In this document: in pieces, positions 59,589 to 64,000 of the stretch
Layout of the letters: every line of letters starts with the position of its first letter
Position numbering within the stretch: the stretch's first letter is position 1
NCBI RefSeq assembly: GCF_000384395.1
Contig: NZ_ARWE01000001.1
Span: 1 to 64,000, forward strand
Direction of reading: 5' to 3'
DNA: 64,000 bases
From: Geopsychrobacter electrodiphilus DSM 16401
GTDB lineage: Bacteria; Desulfobacterota; Desulfuromonadia; Desulfuromonadales; Geopsychrobacteraceae
Notes under the pieces: generated by a model
The model's input: only the letters and a program-made list of their open reading frames with translations
What the model was told of the DNA's origin: nothing
The model's database searches: none
Translations under genes and position numbers: made by a program

Positions 59589-62500
59589 TCACCCCTTCAG
59601 CTTTTCGACGTTGACCATGAACGCCTTGGTTTCAGGGATCATGGTGTTGGCATCACCCGCTGTAGGAGTCAGCAGGTTGGCACTGTCGCCAACGTTTGGC
59701 GTGGTCCAGCCATAGCACCAGGGGAGGCCGACCTGATGGATGGTCGTTCCCTGGACCTTGAAGGGGCGGAAGCGTTTGGTGACAACCGCCACCGCTTCCA
59801 CGCTGCCGCGACCTGAGCTGACCTTGACCACTTCACCCTGAGCGATGCCACGATCTTTCGCCAGTTCGGGGCTCATTTCGACAAACATGCGCGGCTGCAG
59901 CTCGAGCAGCCAAGGGGTGTTGCGGGTCATGACCCCGGTCTGCCAGTGCTCTGTCACCCGATAGGTGGTGGCGACGAACGGATAGCGCTGGTCACAGGAG
60001 TAGTAGATATCTTCAGGCAGCTTCTCCTCACCTTCGTAGAAGAGCTTCATCGCCGGGTTGTTCTTGGTGCCGGAGAGTGGGTTCTTTTCGATCGGGCATT
60101 CCAGTGGTTCGTAGTGCTCGGGGAAGGGCCCCTCCTTCATACCGGCAGCGAAGATCGAAGCGACGCCGTCGGGGAGCATGATGAACGATTTCTTGGTGCC
60201 GGGCTGGGAGAGTGGTTTCCAGCCACCATCGGGGACGTCCCCCTTCCAGCCGCTGCCGGTCCACCAGATGACCGGTTTCTTCTTGTCCCAGGGGGCGCCG
60301 TTGGCGTCAACTGAGGCGCGGTTGTAGAGGATGCGGCGGTTGACCGGCCAGCACCAGGACCATTCAGGGTAGAGGCCGATGCCGCTCGGATCTTTATGGC
60401 TGCGGCGCGCCATGTTGTTCCCTTTTTCGGTGTAGCTGTTGCAATAGAGCCAGTTGCCCGACGAGGTTGAGCCGTCATCCTGCAAGAAGGCGAAGGAGGG
60501 GACCAGATCCCCTTTCTTGTAGAGTTTCCCCTTGATCTCCTTGTCTTCCAGGAAGTAGCCGTTGATCTCCTTGGCGACGGCGTGGATATCGAGCTTGCTG
60601 ATCTGGCCATCGTAAAGTTTGAAGCCGTAGTTCCAGGAGAGCTTCATGATCGGATCGGGAAACGCCCCGCCTTGCTCAGCGTAGAGTTTGCGTACCCGGT
60701 GGTGCAGTTCGCTCATAACTTCGGAGTCATGACGTGTTTTGCCGAGCGGCTCCACCGCCTTGTAGCGCCACTGAGCCCAGCGGCCCGAGTTGGTGACACT
60801 CCCCTCTTTTTCAAAGGAGGCCGCCATCGGTAAAAAGAAGACCTCGGTGTCGATCTGACCCGGGTCCATCTTGGGACCCTTCCAGAAGGAGGCGGTTTCG
60901 TTGTCGAACAGGTTGGCGGTGACCATCCAGTCGAGTTTGGAGAGGGCATCGCGCACCTTATTGGCGTTACTCCCCGAACAGGCCGGGTTCTGTCCCCAGG
61001 CGAAGAAGCCCTTGATATTGCCGCGCTGCATCTTATCGAAGAGCATCAGCCAGCTGGCGTTCTGGCCGTCATCCAGCTTCGGCAGCAGTTGATAGCCGAA
61101 CTCATCCACTGCGGTCAGCTTGGTATCGAAATGGGCGCGCAGCAGTGAAGTGATGTACTTGCCGCGGTTCCCCCACCAGTTGGCGCTCAAGGGGTCGTTG
61201 GTGGTCGGGGTGGTCTTTTCGATGTAGGTGGCCAGATCCTTGAGGCTGGCCTTGGGGGTCGGCAGGTAGCCGGGCAAAATATGGAAGAGCAGGCAGTGGT
61301 CGGTCGAGCCCTGCACGTTCGACTCGCCGCGCAGCGCGTTAACGCCGCCGCCGGCCACACCGATATTGCCGAGCAGCAGCTGAATGATCGCCATGGTGCG
61401 AATGTTCTGGGTTCCGACCGTGTGCTGGGTCCAGCCCATGGCATACATGATGGTCGCCGACTTGCCGGGCGTGCCGGAGGCGCCGTAGATCTGGTAGACC
61501 TCTTTCAGCTTGTCGAGCGGAGTGCCGGTGATGTCAGACACCACTTCGGGGGTGTAGCGCTCAAATTGCTTTTTGAGCAGCTGGAAGACGCAGTTCGGAT
61601 CCTGCATGGTCTGGTCACTCTTCGGTATCCCTGCTTCATCGCGCTGGAAGCTCCAGGTTGACTTGTCGTAGCCGCGTTTTTCGAGATTGTAGCCCGAGAA
61701 CAGACCATCCAGATCGCCCGGCATCTGGAAGCGCGGATCGACGAGGAAGGTCGCATTGGTATGCAGCTGCAGGTATTCCTTGTGCGACAGGTCGTTGTCG
61801 AGGATGTACTTGATCATCCCGCCTAAAAAAGCGATATCGGTGCCGCTGCGCAGTGGGGCGTAAACATCAGCCCGGGCGCTGGTCCGGGTAAAGCGCGGGT
61901 CGACACTCAGAAGCTTTGCGCCGTGTGCCTTGGCTTCGAGGACATAACGGAAGGAGATCGGGTGGTTCTCAGCAGCATTTGAGCCCATGATCAGGACAAC
62001 ATCCGAGTTGCGGATATCGATCCAGTGGTTGGTCATTGCACCGCGTCCGAAAGTGGCCGCCAAACTGGCAACCGTGGCGGAGTGTCATATTCGCGCCTGG
62101 TGTTCGATATAGACCAGACCCCAGCTGCGCAACATCTTCTGCAGCAGGTAGCATTCTTCGTTGTCGAGGGCCGCGCTGCCGACCGAAGCGATGGCGTCGG
62201 TGCGGTTGACGACCTGTCCCTTGGCGTTCTGCTCCATGAAAGAGGCGTCACGCGTAGCCTTGATGCGGTCCGCCACCTGATCGAGGGCCCAGTCCCAGGA
62301 GACGGTCTTCCATTCTTTTGAGCCCTTGGCGCGGTACATCGGCTCGGTGATCCGTTTCGGGTTGTCGCGCAGTTGGAAGACCGAGGCGCCCTTGCTGCAC
62401 AGGGTGCCGAGGTTGATCGGGTGATCCGGGTCCCCCTCTGTGTTGATCACTTCCCCGCTGCGCGAATGAATGATTATACCGCAACCGACGGCACAGTAAG

Positions 62501-62651
62501 GGCAAATGGTGGTGGTCTCCTTGGCGTATTGAATCGCCAGGGGACCGGCCGCTGCGGCTTCGGCTTCAGCAGCTGACAGGCCAATGCCGAGGATTGACCC
62601 CGCCACAGCAGACCCGGAAAGCTTGAAAAAGCCACGTCTGTTTAGATGCAT
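59589..62651 (-). CDS. fdhA: Formate dehydrogenase catalytic subunit (selenoprotein)
   Basis: 1020 residues with the UGA at 62087-62085 read as Sec189; without this it splits into two frames. Tat signal NRRGFFKLSG at the start. 4Fe-4S motif CPYCAVGCGIII, then GTLCSKGASVFQL. Around the UGA it reads YIEHQARI-U-HSATVASL, exactly the FdnG-type site. A stem CCGCCA...TGGCGG lies right after the UGA, like known fdh SECIS. Bis-MGD binding in IMGSNAAENHPISF and the C-terminal molydopterin-dinucleotide domain. Oxidises formate to CO2 in the periplasm. First gene of the operon. Confidence 0.95.
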
Positions 62652-62962
62652 CTGATAAACCTCCTTTGCCTAGGGAAACGACTCGTAGCGCCCGTATGGA
62701 GAGACATGAAATTTACAGGATCATCGCGGCACAGCCGCACAACAACACATGAGCTAAGCGCAATTTATATACCAGCGTTTTGATTTGAGAATTTATCTTT
62801 AATTAACGGCAGGTTAGCTCCAAGTATCTGTAATATCCATATTTTTGATACGCCTTTTGTTGTATACATCCTTCCCTTACGCTATGTTTGTTGGGTAGAA
62901 AGTATCCATGGTGGTTGGTCTTGGGTTTCGTTTTAAAACAGCGCATCAGCGCCTTCAACGAA
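62652..62962. other. Divergent promoter region
   Basis: 310 bp between fdhA (minus) and the response regulator (plus). I see no clear -24/-12 (GGCAC/TTGC) pair by eye and no RNA structure. Confidence 0.4.
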
Positions 62963-64000
62963 ATGGATTTCATGGACGGACGTATATATATCTGCGATGA
63001 CGAAGTCGGCATGCTGCGATATCTCAAAAAAATGCTGACAAGCTGGGGCGCCGAGGTGGTGACCTTTGAAAACCCCTTGAGCCTGCTCGAGAGTCTGAAG
63101 AACACTGCGACCGGGGTAGATCTGCTGCTGCTCGACATCAAGATGGCCGAACTCGACGGACTGGAGACGCTAACGCGCGTACATGGCTTGCGTCCTGAAC
63201 TGCCGGTGGTGATGATGACCGGGCACGGCAGCATTGAATCTGCGGTTGAGGCGATGAAGCTGGGGGCGCGCAACTATCTTACCAAACCTTTCCCGCAGGA
63301 GCAGCTGCGCGCGGTGGTCGAACAGGCGCTGCAGCGCGAGAAGTTGCTGGCCGAAAATCGCAGTCTCAAGCAACAGCTGCAACAGCAGAATCAGACCGAC
63401 CAGATCGTTTTCAAGAGCGCGGCCTTTGCCGAGGTCTATGATCTGGCGATGCGCGTGACCGGGGTCGATTCGCCGCTGTTGATTCTTGGCGAGAGCGGCT
63501 CGGGCAAAGAGTTGATCGCACGCGCGGTGCATTTTCACAGCCCGCGCAGTCAGGCACCGTTTTTGGCGATCAACTGTGCGGCGTTGACCGAAACCCTGCT
63601 TGAGAGTCAGCTGTTCGGGCATATGAAGGGTGCCTTTACCGGGGCGCAGCAGAGTCATAAAGGTCTGCTCGCAGCGGCTGAGAACGGCAGTTTGTTCCTG
63701 GATGAAGTCGGGGAGTTAAGTCCGGCCTTGCAGGCCAAGCTGCTGCGCGTGCTGCAGCAGGGGGAATATCTGCCGGTCGGGTCAACCCGGCCTCAGCAGG
63801 CGAATGTGCGCTTTATCGCCGCGACCAATAAAAACCTTGAACAGGAGGTCGCTGCCGGGCGCTTTCGCGAAGACCTGTTTTACCGCCTCAATGTCATCTG
63901 CCTTGAGCTTCCTTCTTTGCGTCAGCGCCCGGAAGATATCGAACCGCTGATTGAACATTTCCTCGACAAAATGGCCGCCCGCCTCGGCCAACCGCGCAAA
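62963..64000 (+). CDS. Sigma-54-dependent response regulator, partial
   Basis: Open through the right edge (346 codons visible). [18 protein letters not shown] starts a receiver domain: acidic pair DDE, phospho-Asp in [13 protein letters not shown], Thr in VVMMTGHGS and Lys in YLTKPF. A linker coiled coil ([19 protein letters not shown]) leads to the AAA+ domain with Walker [15 protein letters not shown], and Walker [12 protein letters not shown]. Start may also be the ATG at 62972. NtrC-like; likely controls the divergent formate dehydrogenase operon. The C-terminal HTH is outside the window. Confidence 0.95.
   Translation, partial: MDFMDGRIYICDDEVGMLRYLKKMLTSWGAEVVTFENPLSLLESLKNTATGVDLLLLDIKMAELDGLETLTRVHGLRPELPVVMMTGHGSIESAVEAMKLGARNYLTKPFPQEQLRAVVEQALQREKLLAENRSLKQQLQQQNQTDQIVFKSAAFAEVYDLAMRVTGVDSPLLILGESGSGKELIARAVHFHSPRSQAPFLAINCAALTETLLESQLFGHMKGAFTGAQQSHKGLLAAAENGSLFLDEVGELSPALQAKLLRVLQQGEYLPVGSTRPQQANVRFIAATNKNLEQEVAAGRFREDLFYRLNVICLELPSLRQRPEDIEPLIEHFLDKMAARLGQPRK

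Noticed and set aside
62803-63658. Minus-strand frames opposite the response regulator
   Set aside because: The plus strand encodes an unbroken receiver/AAA+ protein; the minus frames are shadows.

Overview
The window looks like a chromosome segment of a GC-moderate, anaerobic, Desulfuromonadales/Geobacter-type deltaproteobacterium. The grounds are a selenocysteine formate dehydrogenase, a six-gene Rnf complex, an EtfBA pair, NifS/NifU, a PrkA-YeaH-SpoVR operon, an HD-GYP protein and tandem GEMM-I riboswitches. The species call is inference from gene content only.

Left edge (1-0.9 kb): a secreted, proline-rich protein runs off the left end on the minus strand. It is preceded by a consensus sigma-70 promoter and three consecutive GEMM-I (c-di-GMP / 3',3'-cGAMP class) riboswitch-terminator units.

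About 1.3-27.6 kb: a large chromosomal integron. The integrase gene sits at 27.7-29.2 kb on the plus strand. To its left lie about 28 recognisable attC sites (7.85-27.1 kb), each about 100-120 bp and very alike, separating cassettes whose genes are nearly all on the minus strand, away from intI. Degenerate attC pieces at 2.2-2.75 kb, a transposase remnant and a possible group II intron scrap suggest an older, decayed distal end. Cassette products include acetyltransferases, a class III cyclase-like protein, a NYN/OST-HTH protein, a trypsin-like protease, a cold-shock/DUF1294 fusion, a DUF4145 protein, EamA transporters and many small membrane or exported proteins of unknown role. An IS1111-type element sits exactly in one attC core. 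The integrase gene is split by a 164-bp MITE-like insertion; removing it restores a 439-residue frame.

29.4-38.8 kb: EVE-domain protein, ArfB, a basic repeat protein, and the operon prkA-yeaH-spoVR-prkA2 with a heptanucleotide repeat array inside it. 38.8-43.9 kb: rnfABCDGE (minus strand). 44-48.7 kb: SCP2 protein, etfBA, a MerR regulator, a thioesterase and a lytic transglycosylase. 49-53 kb: HD-GYP protein, nifS and nifU.

53.2-62.7 kb: one long minus-strand formate dehydrogenase operon: fdhA (in-frame UGA read as Sec), fdhB, the cytochrome b subunit, a DsbA-like protein with a UGA in its active site (U-P-H-C), a di-haem peroxidase, fdhE, an FdhD-MobA-MobB triple fusion and a small IscU-like protein. 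This puts the enzyme, its molybdenum cofactor handling and sulfur/Fe-S supply in one transcription unit. A sigma-54 response regulator starts divergently from it and runs off the right edge.
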